DNA from: Bacteroidota bacterium
GTDB lineage: Bacteria; Bacteroidota; Bacteroidia; SXHM01
Assembly (NCBI GenBank): GCA_947479755.1
Contig: CANKAM010000024.1
Span: 1 to 56,633 of the forward strand
Direction: 5' to 3'
DNA: 56,633 nt
A program made the translations under genes and the position numbers. The notes beneath the pieces are model-generated. The model saw only the letters and a program-made list of their open reading frames with translations. It was not told the DNA's origin and searched no databases. Positions 37,992 to 47,261 of the stretch are shown here, in pieces (positions within the stretch are counted from its first letter, which is position 1; each line of letters opens with the position of its first letter).

Positions 37992-39208
37992 TGATTCCTT
38001 TCTCCCCACCTCGCATTGACCAATTAATTATTGATGAAGTTACTGCTGCATTAAAAAGCGGCTGGATAACCACCGGTCCTCGCACCAAAAAGTTTGAAAA
38101 AGAACTGGCTGAATTTTGTGGGGTTAATTCTGTTCTGTGTCTGAACTCAGCCACTGCAGGGCTTGAGCTGGTGTTGCGATGGTTTGGTGTTAAAGAAGGT
38201 GATGAAGTAATTGTTCCGGCTTATACGTATTGTGCAACTGCAAATGTGGTAATGCATTGCGGAGCAAAACCGGTAATGGTAGATGTGAATAAAAATGATT
38301 TCAATATTTCTATCGAAAAAATAAGAGCTGCCATAACTGATAAAACCAAAGTAATTATTCCTGTTGATTTTGGCGGTTTACCCTGTGATTACGATGCATT
38401 TAATAATTTATTGGCAGAAGGTTATTTGCACAAACGGTTTAAACCTGCTACTGATGAACAGAAAAAACTAGGAAGAATTTTGGTGCTTTCTGACGCTGCT
38501 CATTCATTAGGCTCGTATTACAATAACAAACCTGCAGGAAGTTTAACCGACATTACCGTTTTCTCTTTTCATGCTGTTAAAAACCTTACCACTGCTGAAG
38601 GTGGTGCCATTGCGTTTAATCTTCCTGCACCTTTTGAAAATGAAAAACTATATCAGCAGTTTTGTATAAAGAGTCTGCACGGACAAAATAAAGACGCCCT
38701 TGCCAAAACACAAAAGGGCAACTGGAAATACGATGTAGTGGAAGCCGGCTACAAATGCAACATGACCGATTTGCATGCTGCCATCGGTTTAATAGAATTA
38801 GCGCGCTATAAAAATGACACTCTGAAGAAACGCAAGTACATCTGTGATTTATACAGCAAACTTTTATCACACTGCACTTGGGCAGAACTGCCGGTTTTTA
38901 AAACCGAAAATTCAGAATCTTCTTATCACCTCTTCCCACTGCGGATTAAGGAAATTACAGAACAACAGCGCGATGAAATTATTCAGGAAATTTTTAACAA
39001 AGATGTTTCTGTGAATGTGCATTTTCAGCCTTTGCCTATATTAAGTTTCTATAAAAACTTGGGTTATAGAATAGAAGACTATCCTGTTGCTTACGATAAT
39101 TATTCGCGTGAAATTTCGTTGCCGGTTTATTATGACTTAACGGACGAACAGATTGAAACGGTTGTAAATGCTGTGGTTTGTTCCGTTGACTATATTTTAA
39201 AAAGATAA
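37991..39208 (+). CDS. DegT/DnrJ/EryC1/StrS-family sugar aminotransferase
   Basis: 405 residues; PLP-dependent, converts a keto-nucleotide sugar to an amino sugar. The PLP lysine is Lys197 in FSFHAVKNLTTAEGG. Other family signatures are SGWITTGPRTKKFE (about 23-36), LNSATAGLEL (51-60), VPAYTYCATAN, PVDFGG and SDAAHSLG. An internal insertion of about 20 residues (EGYLHKRFKPATDEQKKLG) precedes the LVLSDAAH block. Overlaps its neighbours by one base on each side. No other nucleotide-sugar enzyme lies in the window, so the substrate is probably made by genes elsewhere. Confidence 0.92.
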   Translation: MIPFSPPRIDQLIIDEVTAALKSGWITTGPRTKKFEKELAEFCGVNSVLCLNSATAGLELVLRWFGVKEGDEVIVPAYTYCATANVVMHCGAKPVMVDVNKNDFNISIEKIRAAITDKTKVIIPVDFGGLPCDYDAFNNLLAEGYLHKRFKPATDEQKKLGRILVLSDAAHSLGSYYNNKPAGSLTDITVFSFHAVKNLTTAEGGAIAFNLPAPFENEKLYQQFCIKSLHGQNKDALAKTQKGNWKYDVVEAGYKCNMTDLHAAIGLIELARYKNDTLKKRKYICDLYSKLLSHCTWAELPVFKTENSESSYHLFPLRIKEITEQQRDEIIQEIFNKDVSVNVHFQPLPILSFYKNLGYRIEDYPVAYDNYSREISLPVYYDLTDEQIETVVNAVVCSVDYILKR

Positions 39209-39801
39209 TGATTAAACGAATTTTTGATTTCACCCTTTCTCTTTTGGGAATCATTATTCTGCTTCCAATCTTCGCTATTATTTCCCTCTTAATTATTTTC
39301 GATTCACCGGGAGGCATCCTTTACCTTCAAACACGAGTAGGCAAAAACAACAAAGATTTCAAACTCTTTAAATTCCGAACGATGAAAACCGATTCGGATA
39401 AAAAAGGTTTACTCACAGTCGGTAACACCGATAGCAGAATTACGCGTACGGGTTTATGGTTGAGAAAATATAAAGTAGATGAGTTGCCTCAATTAGTTAA
39501 TGTGTTGCTTGGCAACATGAGCTTAGTTGGGCCAAGACCTGAAGTGCGTAAATACGTTGAGTTGTATCAAGTCGAGCAAAAAAAGGTTCTTTCAGTGAAG
39601 CCGGGCATTACCGACAATGCATCTATTGAATATGCTGATGAAAACGAGTTGTTGTCAAAACAAGCAGCTCCCGAAAAGTTTTACATCAACGAAGTAATGC
39701 CGACAAAACTTAAAATCAATCTGGAATATATCTCCAACCAAAATATGGCAGAAGATTTTCGGATTATTCTTAAGACTTTCTTAAAGATTTTTAAGCAATA
39801 G
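39208..39801 (+). CDS. initiating sugar-phosphate transferase (PglC/WcaJ-type)
   Basis: 197 residues, the short single-domain form (PglC-like) rather than the long WbaP/WcaJ form. An N-terminal re-entrant membrane helix (MIKRIFDFTLSLLGIIILLPIFAI) is followed by RVGKNNKDFKLFKFRTMKTD, then KVDELPQLVNVLLGNMSLVGPRP and KPGITDNASIEYADENELLS, the polyprenyl-phosphate sugar-phosphate transferase motifs. It would start glycan assembly by moving a sugar-1-phosphate from a nucleotide sugar to undecaprenyl phosphate. Last plus-strand gene of the cluster; its 3' end overlaps the convergent gene by 11 bases. Confidence 0.92.
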   Translation: MIKRIFDFTLSLLGIIILLPIFAIISLLIIFDSPGGILYLQTRVGKNNKDFKLFKFRTMKTDSDKKGLLTVGNTDSRITRTGLWLRKYKVDELPQLVNVLLGNMSLVGPRPEVRKYVELYQVEQKKVLSVKPGITDNASIEYADENELLSKQAAPEKFYINEVMPTKLKINLEYISNQNMAEDFRIILKTFLKIFKQ

Positions 39802-40666
39802 TAACTGCTTTGAGCAGTTTTCTAATATCCTTTACCTTATCAGGGTAACCTAATTTTTCATATGCATGTGCAAGATTATTAACTAATCTTCTTATCATAT
39901 CAATGTTACTGCACGGCTCGTAAAAGGCGGGAACCGCTTTCAATTTCAGTTGTCGCAGGAATGAATCCACTTCATGCTTTCCGAAAACAGTTCCCTTACT
40001 GAAAGGATTTATGTAAAACATCACCTTATCATCTTTACTGCTGATAGGTACAGGTAAATCAGTTTTTTCAGTAGCATAAGCCAAAATAAAGTGTTCGGGC
40101 AAATTCACTCCATAGATAGGAATATCAAGCGATTGCGCAATAATGCTGTATAAAATAGAAAGCGAAAGCGGATTACCGCGTTTGCTTTCCAAAACATTGT
40201 TGATGTATGAATTCTGAGGTGCGTGAAAATTCGTAGTATTTCCACTGAAACCATGTACTTCAAAAATAATGTGATTCAACACGCGTACCTTTTCCAATGC
40301 TGTAAGATTCGGATTTAGCTCCAGCCAGGCATCGTGTTTTATACGTTCAATTTGTTTGAGAATTGAAGCCTCATCAAGGTCGGGATATTGATAACGTGCA
40401 ATCAGGATTATTCCCGAAAGCAAATCTTTTCCTCCGCTTTCCACCCACTTTTTGAGGTTTAAAAACGTGTCATTAAACTGAATGTGATGAATTATATTTT
40501 CAATGCGTGTTTGAATAACGCTTTCAAAAGATTTCTCCCATTCTCTTTCCAAAAATGGAATAACCGGGCTTCCATAGGAAAGTAATTTTTCGCGGATGTG
40601 AGAAAAAATTTCATCGTCTGGGTCATCAAGAAGGCTAATCAGGGCTGTAATGTCTTTTTCGTTCAT
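39791..40666 (-). CDS. SirB1-like transglutaminase-fold protein
   Basis: 291 residues, cytoplasmic. The N-terminal ~60 residues are helical and HEAT-like (LLDDPDDEIFSHIREKLLSYGSPVIPFLE). The core (about 100-215) matches the SirB1/transglutaminase-like family: NSYINNVLESKRGNPLSLSILYSIIA and PIYGVNLPEHFILAY, followed by FYINPFSKGTVF. I see no Cys in the equivalent active-site position of this family core (RGNPLSLSILY), so proteolytic or transglutaminase activity is doubtful. The C-terminal ~50 residues (NLAHAYEKLGYPDKVKDIRKLL) are TPR-like. Members are widespread but their function is not established. Confidence 0.8.
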   Translation of the reverse strand: MNEKDITALISLLDDPDDEIFSHIREKLLSYGSPVIPFLEREWEKSFESVIQTRIENIIHHIQFNDTFLNLKKWVESGGKDLLSGIILIARYQYPDLDEASILKQIERIKHDAWLELNPNLTALEKVRVLNHIIFEVHGFSGNTTNFHAPQNSYINNVLESKRGNPLSLSILYSIIAQSLDIPIYGVNLPEHFILAYATEKTDLPVPISSKDDKVMFYINPFSKGTVFGKHEVDSFLRQLKLKAVPAFYEPCSNIDMIRRLVNNLAHAYEKLGYPDKVKDIRKLLKAVTIA

Positions 40667-40721
40667 GCATTAAATTGTGCAGTAAATTTAATAAATTCGT
40701 GTCAGTTCATCTAATCAGCGT

Positions 40722-42821
40722 ATGTTTTTCTTCAATAAAATTCCGCTTTTCAGGTTGGCATTGCCATTTACAACCGGCATTATCGTTGGCATTTACGTTG
40801 GCGATTATGTAATTAATTCGTCAGCACTTCTTACAGTGTTGATAACGGTTCTTATCGTTTCATTTTGTCTTTTACCCTTCTTAAAAAAAACTTCTTATCG
40901 CAAAAGGTGGCTGTTTGGAATTCCTCTTCATCTGTTTTTATTGTCAGTAGGAATAATAACAGCAATTGTAAACACCGAGCGATTTTATCCAAATCATATT
41001 TCACAACTTGACGAAAAGCAGCATCAATTTGTTGTTAAAGCAACACGCAATGTTGTTGAAAAAACTAAATCATTCAAGCTCGAAGCAGAGGTTCTGAATT
41101 TATTTGAAAACGGGAAGGAAATAAATGCAAATGGAAAAGTTATCTTGTATTTAAAGAAAGACAGTATTTCATCTACAATTAAATATGGTGATGTCTTGAT
41201 TGTGAATACTGCACTTCAATCCTTGCGCGAAACTCAAAATCCAGCGCAGTTTAATTACAAACAATTTCTGCTTTTTCATCAAATTACCAGACAGTCATAT
41301 ATTCCTTCGGAAGCATTTGCTGTTACCGGAATAAACAAAGGCAATGCAGCACTAAAATGGATTTATAATCTGAGAGATTATTTGCTTAATATTTTGCAGC
41401 AACATGGTTTGGAAGGTCGAGAATTTGCAGTTGGTGCAGCATTAATACTCGGCTATACTGATGAATTAGACCCTGAAATTATGCGTGCCTATGCAGGTTC
41501 AGGAGCATTGCATGTATTGTCAGTTTCCGGCTTGCACGTAGGAATTATGTACGTGGTGGTAGCATGGTTCCTGTCGTTTCTTGACAAAATAAAAAGAGGG
41601 AATATTATCAAAGCATTTCTCTTAATCACATTTCTTGCTTTCTACGCTATGATTACGGGGCTTTCGCCTTCGGTGCTTCGTGCTTCAGTTATGTTTGGAT
41701 TTATTGTAATTGCTAAATCATTTAACTACCATACCAACATCTACAATACACTTGCCGTTTCTGCTATTTCACTGCTTATTTACGACCCGTATCTAGTAAT
41801 GCAGGTTGGTTTTCAGTTGTCATACCTTGCGGTTATTGGCATTGTGGCCTTCCAGCCTTTATTAGTTGATTTATGGGAACCAAAAACAAAACTGATGAAA
41901 TGGGTTTGGGAAATCACCTGCGTTTCATTAGCAGCACAAATTGCAACAGCCCCACTAGGATTCCTTTATTTTCATCAGTTTCCGGTATATTTTATGATTT
42001 CAAATCTGATAGTAATTCCGGTGTCAACAGGGATTTTATATGCTGGACTAGCAACACTTTTATCGGCAGTTATTCCACAACTTTGTAACTACCTGACATT
42101 GATTTTAAAATGGATGATATTGGTGATGAATAAATCCGTTGAATTAACTGAAGCATTGCCCTATTCAATTCTTGGCGGTATTGACATAAGCATTATAGAA
42201 ACATGGATGCTTTACTTTATAGTGGTTGCACTATTTATATTTTTTACACAAAGAAATATGGCAGGGCTTTATGTTTCATTTTTTGCATTACTTATTGTTT
42301 CTGTAACTCAGTTTGTTGAAACTGTTGAACAAAATTCGCAACAACGATTTGTTGTTTACAATGTTGCAGGAACTAGTGTATATGATGTAATTCAGGGTGC
42401 ACAGAATTCATTCTACGCACCCTCAACGTTAATTAATGACAAAGACAAAATGTTGTTTAATGTTGAACACAACTGGTGGAAAAACGGGTTGGGGAAACAA
42501 AAGTTCATCCAACTTGATTCTATTTATCCTTCAAATGGAATTTTGCAATTCATTGCAGGCAACAAAAAAGTTTTAGCAATCAACAAGCAATTTAATTCTG
42601 AAATAAAATATACAAAAAAGGTAAAAATTGATTTTGTAATTCTAAGAGACAACACAGAAATTGAAATTCAGCAAGTGATGGAATATTTTAATCCGAGTCT
42701 GATTATTTTCGATTCTTCCAATTCAACTAAAATGTGCAGGAAATGGGAAACCGCCTGCAAAAAATCAGGCGTTAACTATTATGATGTTTCAAAGCTGGGT
42801 GCGTTTACCACCGGATTATGA
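40722..42821 (+). CDS. ComEC/Rec2-family DNA uptake membrane protein
   Basis: 699 residues; forms the inner-membrane channel for single-stranded DNA in natural transformation. Hydrophobic helices start at residue 10. An OB-fold-like DUF4131 segment follows (about 100-175). The Competence domain (about 230-490) has the signature SGALHVLSVSGLHVGIMY and MITGLSPSVLRASVMF. The C-terminal ~160 residues keep traces of a metallo-beta-lactamase-like fold, but I see no HxHxDH motif, so nuclease activity from this domain is unlikely. Divergent from the SirB1-like gene (55-base gap) and convergent with the second gldN copy, whose stop codon is three bases away. Confidence 0.9.
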   Translation: MFFFNKIPLFRLALPFTTGIIVGIYVGDYVINSSALLTVLITVLIVSFCLLPFLKKTSYRKRWLFGIPLHLFLLSVGIITAIVNTERFYPNHISQLDEKQHQFVVKATRNVVEKTKSFKLEAEVLNLFENGKEINANGKVILYLKKDSISSTIKYGDVLIVNTALQSLRETQNPAQFNYKQFLLFHQITRQSYIPSEAFAVTGINKGNAALKWIYNLRDYLLNILQQHGLEGREFAVGAALILGYTDELDPEIMRAYAGSGALHVLSVSGLHVGIMYVVVAWFLSFLDKIKRGNIIKAFLLITFLAFYAMITGLSPSVLRASVMFGFIVIAKSFNYHTNIYNTLAVSAISLLIYDPYLVMQVGFQLSYLAVIGIVAFQPLLVDLWEPKTKLMKWVWEITCVSLAAQIATAPLGFLYFHQFPVYFMISNLIVIPVSTGILYAGLATLLSAVIPQLCNYLTLILKWMILVMNKSVELTEALPYSILGGIDISIIETWMLYFIVVALFIFFTQRNMAGLYVSFFALLIVSVTQFVETVEQNSQQRFVVYNVAGTSVYDVIQGAQNSFYAPSTLINDKDKMLFNVEHNWWKNGLGKQKFIQLDSIYPSNGILQFIAGNKKVLAINKQFNSEIKYTKKVKIDFVILRDNTEIEIQQVMEYFNPSLIIFDSSNSTKMCRKWETACKKSGVNYYDVSKLGAFTTGL

Positions 42822-42824
42822 AAA

Positions 42825-43712
42825 TCAGTACTCCCACAAATCACTCTCCATCGTAAAAATATCATCCTTCACCTTCTCCGATTCAAGCATAGAGTTAATA
42901 CCAGTGGTATAATCTGTAATTTTGCGATCGTACACATTCTGCACTTTATAAATATAGCTGCTAAACATACGTTTCCAGAATAGGTCATCATAAGTCATTT
43001 CCATATTGCCATTAAAACGTGTAAACACGCGTGTAGTTGAAAGTATATTTCGCAATTCAGGAAAGTATACCCAAAACATGGGTGAAAGTCCCCGCACCTC
43101 GCCTGTTGTAGGATCAATATTTTCTGCAACAGGACAAATACCAACAATTCTCACATTTAATTCCGACCGTTGCTTATCAAAAAACCAAACCTCTTTAATA
43201 CGAAATTCTTTTACCGTAGAGGGATCAAATTCCCTCTGCACTAATTTCATTTCAACATCATATGGCGGATCAGGATTTGGAACATAGATAGTGTCAATCT
43301 TAGAACCGAAGTTGCGAACTGATGTCCATGAAAGTGGTGTAGAGAATTCATCGTTCATAGCATCATAAGCAGTAAGCGAGCCTTCGCTGAGCGCATTTAA
43401 CATCAGTTGCACTAAACTAATGCGCTCTTTTGTTGCCTCAACCGGATAATAAATCGGATGGTTCATTTTTTCACGCATATCTAATTTGCGCCACACTGTG
43501 CGACTCCACATCACATCAGCTTCACGCAAATAGGGATAGGAGATAGGTGGTCTGTCACCATTATCGTTATGCCAAACTGTTTGGCTTATGTCCTCTCTGT
43601 TATTAATGTCGTAAACACGTTCGCTTTTATTATAAATTCTGCCCTCAGCGGTTTGGGCTTGCGTTGCAAATGCTATAAGCAATATGCAGCTTGTGACAAT
43701 AATTGATTTCAT
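42825..43712 (-). CDS. second GldN paralog (GldO-like)
   Basis: 295 residues with signal peptide (residues 1-19, ending TQA-Q). From residue 60 on it aligns to the neighbouring GldN without large gaps: LREADVMWSRTVWRKLD, NPDPPYD, FDPSTVKEFRIKEVWFFDKQRS, RIVGICPVAENIDPTTGE, LFWKRMFSSYIYKVQNVYDRKI, and the ending DLWEY. GldN is the periplasmic partner of the lipoprotein GldK in the T9SS ring. In Flavobacterium johnsoniae gldN has an adjacent partly redundant paralog, gldO, and this gene is in the same position. A terminator separates it from gldN, so it may have its own promoter. It is clearly diverged from gldN, hence not a fresh duplication. Confidence 0.9.
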   Translation of the reverse strand: MKSIIVTSCILLIAFATQAQTAEGRIYNKSERVYDINNREDISQTVWHNDNGDRPPISYPYLREADVMWSRTVWRKLDMREKMNHPIYYPVEATKERISLVQLMLNALSEGSLTAYDAMNDEFSTPLSWTSVRNFGSKIDTIYVPNPDPPYDVEMKLVQREFDPSTVKEFRIKEVWFFDKQRSELNVRIVGICPVAENIDPTTGEVRGLSPMFWVYFPELRNILSTTRVFTRFNGNMEMTYDDLFWKRMFSSYIYKVQNVYDRKITDYTTGINSMLESEKVKDDIFTMESDLWEY

Positions 43713-43755
43713 AACACAATAATGCTTTTGATTCTGTTTTGTTACAGGGGATAAA

Positions 43756-43789
43756 ACAAAGCCCCGTTAAATTAATAACGGGGCTTTTA
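43756..43789 (-). terminator. terminator after gldN
   Basis: Inverted repeat AAAGCCCCGTT (43758-43768) / AACGGGGCTTT (43777-43787), an 11-bp stem with an 8-base loop. On the minus strand it is followed by a gttttatcc stretch. It stands between the two gldN genes, 24 bases after the gldN stop. Confidence 0.82.
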
Positions 43790-43811
43790 TCAGAATATTG
43801 TGTATCAGGAA

Positions 43812-44651
43812 TTAGTATTCCCAAAGATCATGCTCCAGCACAAACAAATCATCTTTTACTCTTTCTGCTTCAAGCAATGCGTGAATACCTTGTTTATAGT
43901 CAGCTATTCTACGATCGTAAACGTTTTGTTCTTTATAAACGTAGCTTCCAAACATGCGTTTCCAAAACACATCTTCTAAAGTTCTGCGTTCTGCATCGTT
44001 TGAACGGTTGAATACTTCAGCACTTGCAAAAATATTTCTTGCTTCAGGGAAGTAAATCCAAAACAATGGAGTAGAACCTCTGATTTCTCCTGTTACTGGG
44101 TCAATGTTATCAGCAACTGGGCAAATTCCTATAATGCGTACATCCTGAACTGAACGTTGTTTATCAAAAAACCAATCTTCTTTAATACGGTACTCTTTAA
44201 CAGTTCCCGGATCAAACTCATTTACTACAATCTTCATTTGAAGATCATAAGGAGGATCAGGATTTTCAACATACATCGTGTCTGTTTTCGCACCGATTTT
44301 GTCAATTTCTGCTTTAGTAAGTGTCAATGTAAATTCATCGTCAGAAGCAGAATATGCAGTTAAACTACCTTCACGCACAGCTTCCATAATAACCTGAGTA
44401 AGACTTCTGCGGTCTTTAATCCTGTCAATAGGGAAGTATAGTGGCTGATTGATTTTTTCTCGGAGGTCAAGTTTACGCCAAATGCGCTTGCTCCACATAA
44501 CATCGGCTTCACGCAGATGTGTATAAGGAACAACCTTTCTTGTAGGGTAGTGCTCTTTTACATAAACACCATCCAACACATTTTGAGCGGAAACAGAGTT
44601 AATGCCCGCAAACGTGAGCATAAACGCCATGATACAAATTACTTTTTTCAT
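43812..44651 (-). CDS. gldN: T9SS ring protein GldN/PorN
   Basis: 279 residues with signal peptide (ending VSA-Q). Motifs shared with the family: LREADVMWSKRIWRKLDLREK, PLYFPID, SLTAY, NPDPPYDLQMKIVVNEFDPGTVKEYRIKEDWFFDKQRS, GICPVADNIDPVTGE and the final DLWEY. It forms the periplasmic ring with GldK below the outer membrane. It is last in the gldKLMN run, 22 bases after gldM. The ATG has a clear GGAGG 6 bases upstream, unusual for this phylum. Confidence 0.95.
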   Translation of the reverse strand: MKKVICIMAFMLTFAGINSVSAQNVLDGVYVKEHYPTRKVVPYTHLREADVMWSKRIWRKLDLREKINQPLYFPIDRIKDRRSLTQVIMEAVREGSLTAYSASDDEFTLTLTKAEIDKIGAKTDTMYVENPDPPYDLQMKIVVNEFDPGTVKEYRIKEDWFFDKQRSVQDVRIIGICPVADNIDPVTGEIRGSTPLFWIYFPEARNIFASAEVFNRSNDAERRTLEDVFWKRMFGSYVYKEQNVYDRRIADYKQGIHALLEAERVKDDLFVLEHDLWEY

Positions 44652-44673
44652 GATTTCCTCCTTTTATTAATTG

Positions 44674-46371
44674 TTATTGTAACTTTAGGTTGAGTGGAGC
44701 AAGTTTTCTAGGAACCCCATCCGGACCAACTGCCTTTACTTCTTCAATATAAATCTTGGTTCCTTTCTTGGCTGATTTCAACATAGTAGCCATCTCTGCA
44801 GAAAGTTTATTTCCATTAACTGATTTAGTAATGAAATCTCCTTGCATATTCATAGATAGGTCAAACGCAGTAATTTTAAATTGCAAGTCAAAGTCAAAAT
44901 TTTCCATTCTAGGAATAACCGCTCCTGCAGCAATCAATTCATTGGCAGAAACCAATCCATCTTTTTTATTAGCAATGTAAGCAACCGGATCAGGAACACG
45001 TTTTACACGGAATTTGAATTGTCCCATGTTTTTAGTTGTCGCTTTTCCATCCACCATAAACTTTGCAGAAACGCTAACAATTGCTTCACTTCCGCCTTTT
45101 ACTTCGGCAATATATTCTCCTTTTTCTTTACCAGGACGCAATGTTCCGCCACTTAATGAAGGTGATAAATTCTCAGTAGGAACACCCGGAACTGAAATAG
45201 AAACAGGGTTTTCAACACCAATATAAAGCACATTCATTTTTGTAGGTGACACAACAAGTGCTGGTTTCGCAACCATGTACTCACTCTTGAAAGGGTAGCT
45301 TTTAATCTCTCCACCCGGTGACACAACCTGAATAATTCCACCCCATTTCTTAATACCTTCAGCACCTGCAGGAACTTCATATCTTCCTACACCATCTTTA
45401 ATTTTTACATTTGAAGAATCTCCTCTGCCAATAAGTACTCTCTTCGCTGTATCAACTTCACCTATTAGAATACTTGGATTTTGTGTTGTGCTGTAAGCCG
45501 CTACAAATACATCAGCCTGATATTTCTCTCCAACAAGAACATAATTTGACTGAGGAATAACTCGTGCTTCCAATTTGTCAAACTTGAAATCTTCAGCACT
45601 TACATTCTGAAACAGATTTTTTATTACATCTGACTCACCGTTACGCACGTCTGTCTGAATTTTAGAAAGATTGGTAATAACAGCAGCTAATGGAATGTGA
45701 TAAAAATTAGATAACATCCAGCTCTCTGTTTCCGTTTCACTTACTTTATAAGTAGTATCTGTATTAAAGTTAGCATCAAGAGCAGAAATCAATGAAGGCT
45801 CCTTTACAAAAGACTTCATCTTTTCTCTGAAGTAATCGAGCTTTCCTTTGATTTCCTGTGCTGTAAATTTTCCTAGCTTTGGTTTTGATTCCTCACCACC
45901 AATCATAATATTGGTAGCAATATCATAATTATCCTTTGAGTCTACATTCTTCAGATTGAAAATTGAATCCAACTGAACTTTAAATCTAGGCTTGTTCACA
46001 TCATCTGCATCCTGCCATTGCTTCCTAAGTGCATAAATTGATGTTGAATCTAGACCATCTGTCTTAATAATAAGATAATGTTTTAAAAATTCAATATGCT
46101 CAACCAATGAATCGGCTGAAGCTTTAACTGCTTTTGCATCATCATAATATTTTTGCACTTTTTTAGGATTCAACGCATACTCTTTATCAAAAGCAGCCAT
46201 TTGTGCTGCATTTTTATTTGAGAAGTTAGTGTTGGTGGTAACAAGGCCGTTGTTAATGAGAATGAATGAATTTAAAATCTCCTTTGACACGTTAAGCGCC
46301 AGCAGCGCTGTCAAAACGAGATACATCATCCCAATCATCTTCTGCCTGGGGGTTTCTTTTCCGCCTGCCAT
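44674..46371 (-). CDS. gldM: T9SS motor protein GldM/PorM
   Basis: 565 residues. One N-terminal membrane helix (about 12-35: MIGMMYLVLTALLALNVSKEIL) preceded by the conserved MAGGKETPRQ. Then a long periplasmic part made of a helical domain (about 40-230) and several beta domains (VVSPTKMNVLYIGVENPVSISVPG, RVPDPVAYI, KIYIEEVKAVGPDG). With GldL it forms the proton-driven rotary motor that powers secretion and gliding. Its C-terminal domains contact the GldK/GldN ring. Follows gldL after 45 bases and precedes gldN by 22. Confidence 0.96.
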   Translation of the reverse strand: MAGGKETPRQKMIGMMYLVLTALLALNVSKEILNSFILINNGLVTTNTNFSNKNAAQMAAFDKEYALNPKKVQKYYDDAKAVKASADSLVEHIEFLKHYLIIKTDGLDSTSIYALRKQWQDADDVNKPRFKVQLDSIFNLKNVDSKDNYDIATNIMIGGEESKPKLGKFTAQEIKGKLDYFREKMKSFVKEPSLISALDANFNTDTTYKVSETETESWMLSNFYHIPLAAVITNLSKIQTDVRNGESDVIKNLFQNVSAEDFKFDKLEARVIPQSNYVLVGEKYQADVFVAAYSTTQNPSILIGEVDTAKRVLIGRGDSSNVKIKDGVGRYEVPAGAEGIKKWGGIIQVVSPGGEIKSYPFKSEYMVAKPALVVSPTKMNVLYIGVENPVSISVPGVPTENLSPSLSGGTLRPGKEKGEYIAEVKGGSEAIVSVSAKFMVDGKATTKNMGQFKFRVKRVPDPVAYIANKKDGLVSANELIAAGAVIPRMENFDFDLQFKITAFDLSMNMQGDFITKSVNGNKLSAEMATMLKSAKKGTKIYIEEVKAVGPDGVPRKLAPLNLKLQ

Positions 46372-46416
46372 TTCTTATTACTTTTTATTTAGGTTAATGA
46401 ATAAATGAATGGCTGA

Positions 46417-47199
46417 TTATTTTTTACCGCCCATTGCAGTAAGCATGTTTCCGTAAACTGTGTTAAGTGCGCTAAGATTTTCTGCCAATGCACCAACTTC
46501 TTCTTTGAATCTCTTAGTATCGCTAACCGAAGCATTAAGATTTTCCATAAGGTCAGTAATACCGGAATGCAATTTGCTTTGAGATTTCAAGAAATCATTA
46601 GAGCCTTGTAATTGCAATTCGTATACTGCATTAAGCGAAGACAGTTTTTGAGCAACTTCCTGAAGCTGTTTGCCGAAAGATTGTCCGTCATCAGCACCTA
46701 AATCAATAGACGTGATAGCAGACGTTGCTTTACTATAGGCTTTAGAAAGTTCGTCAACATTAGCACTAGCAGATTTCATGCTTTGTGCATAATCATTTGT
46801 AGCTACTGCAGCATCAGAAAGGTCAGAAAGCTTTGCAGTGCTGTCACTCAGATTGCGCAAACCGCTTCCGAGGCTTTGTAGCAACTCGGGGCCAATTTTA
46901 GCTTCTTCAAGCATTCTGTCAAGCTCTTCAGTAACTGTACCTGATTTTTTCTTTTCTTCTTCTTTTTCTTCACCGTGCATACCTGCAAGTTCAGGGTAAA
47001 CCAAACTCCAATCCGGTTCTTCGTGTGGTTTTTCAAAAGCTGAAAAGAAAAATATAAATGCTTCGGTTGTTAATCCGATAGTCAACATGATACCTGCCCC
47101 CGGCCAGTGCTGGATTTTGAAAAGCGCACCTACAATAACGATTGATGCTCCCCAGCCATAAAGTTTGGCCATAAAATTTTTCCACTTTTTCCCTTTCAT
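46417..47199 (-). CDS. gldL: T9SS motor protein GldL/PorL
   Basis: 260 residues. Two membrane helices at about 13-30 and 37-54 (LYGWGASIVIVGALFKIQHWPGAG; MLTIGLTTEAFIFFFSAFE). The acidic residue in the second helix, Glu46, corresponds to the conserved Glu needed for proton use in characterised GldL. The remainder is a cytoplasmic helical region (about 60-260) with SLGSGLRNLSDSTAKLSDLSD and YGNMLTAMGGKK at the end. Inner-membrane partner of GldM. Confidence 0.96.
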   Translation of the reverse strand: MKGKKWKNFMAKLYGWGASIVIVGALFKIQHWPGAGIMLTIGLTTEAFIFFFSAFEKPHEEPDWSLVYPELAGMHGEEKEEEKKKSGTVTEELDRMLEEAKIGPELLQSLGSGLRNLSDSTAKLSDLSDAAVATNDYAQSMKSASANVDELSKAYSKATSAITSIDLGADDGQSFGKQLQEVAQKLSSLNAVYELQLQGSNDFLKSQSKLHSGITDLMENLNASVSDTKRFKEEVGALAENLSALNTVYGNMLTAMGGKK

Positions 47200-47261
47200 A
47201 ATTTCAAATGGTTTTTAGATTGTTTGTTGTGTTGGTTTATAATTAATTGTGTTGTTTATTT

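Noticed and set aside
42825-43712. Second gldN as a pseudogene
   Set aside because: The frame is intact, with signal peptide and all family motifs including the terminal DLWEY.
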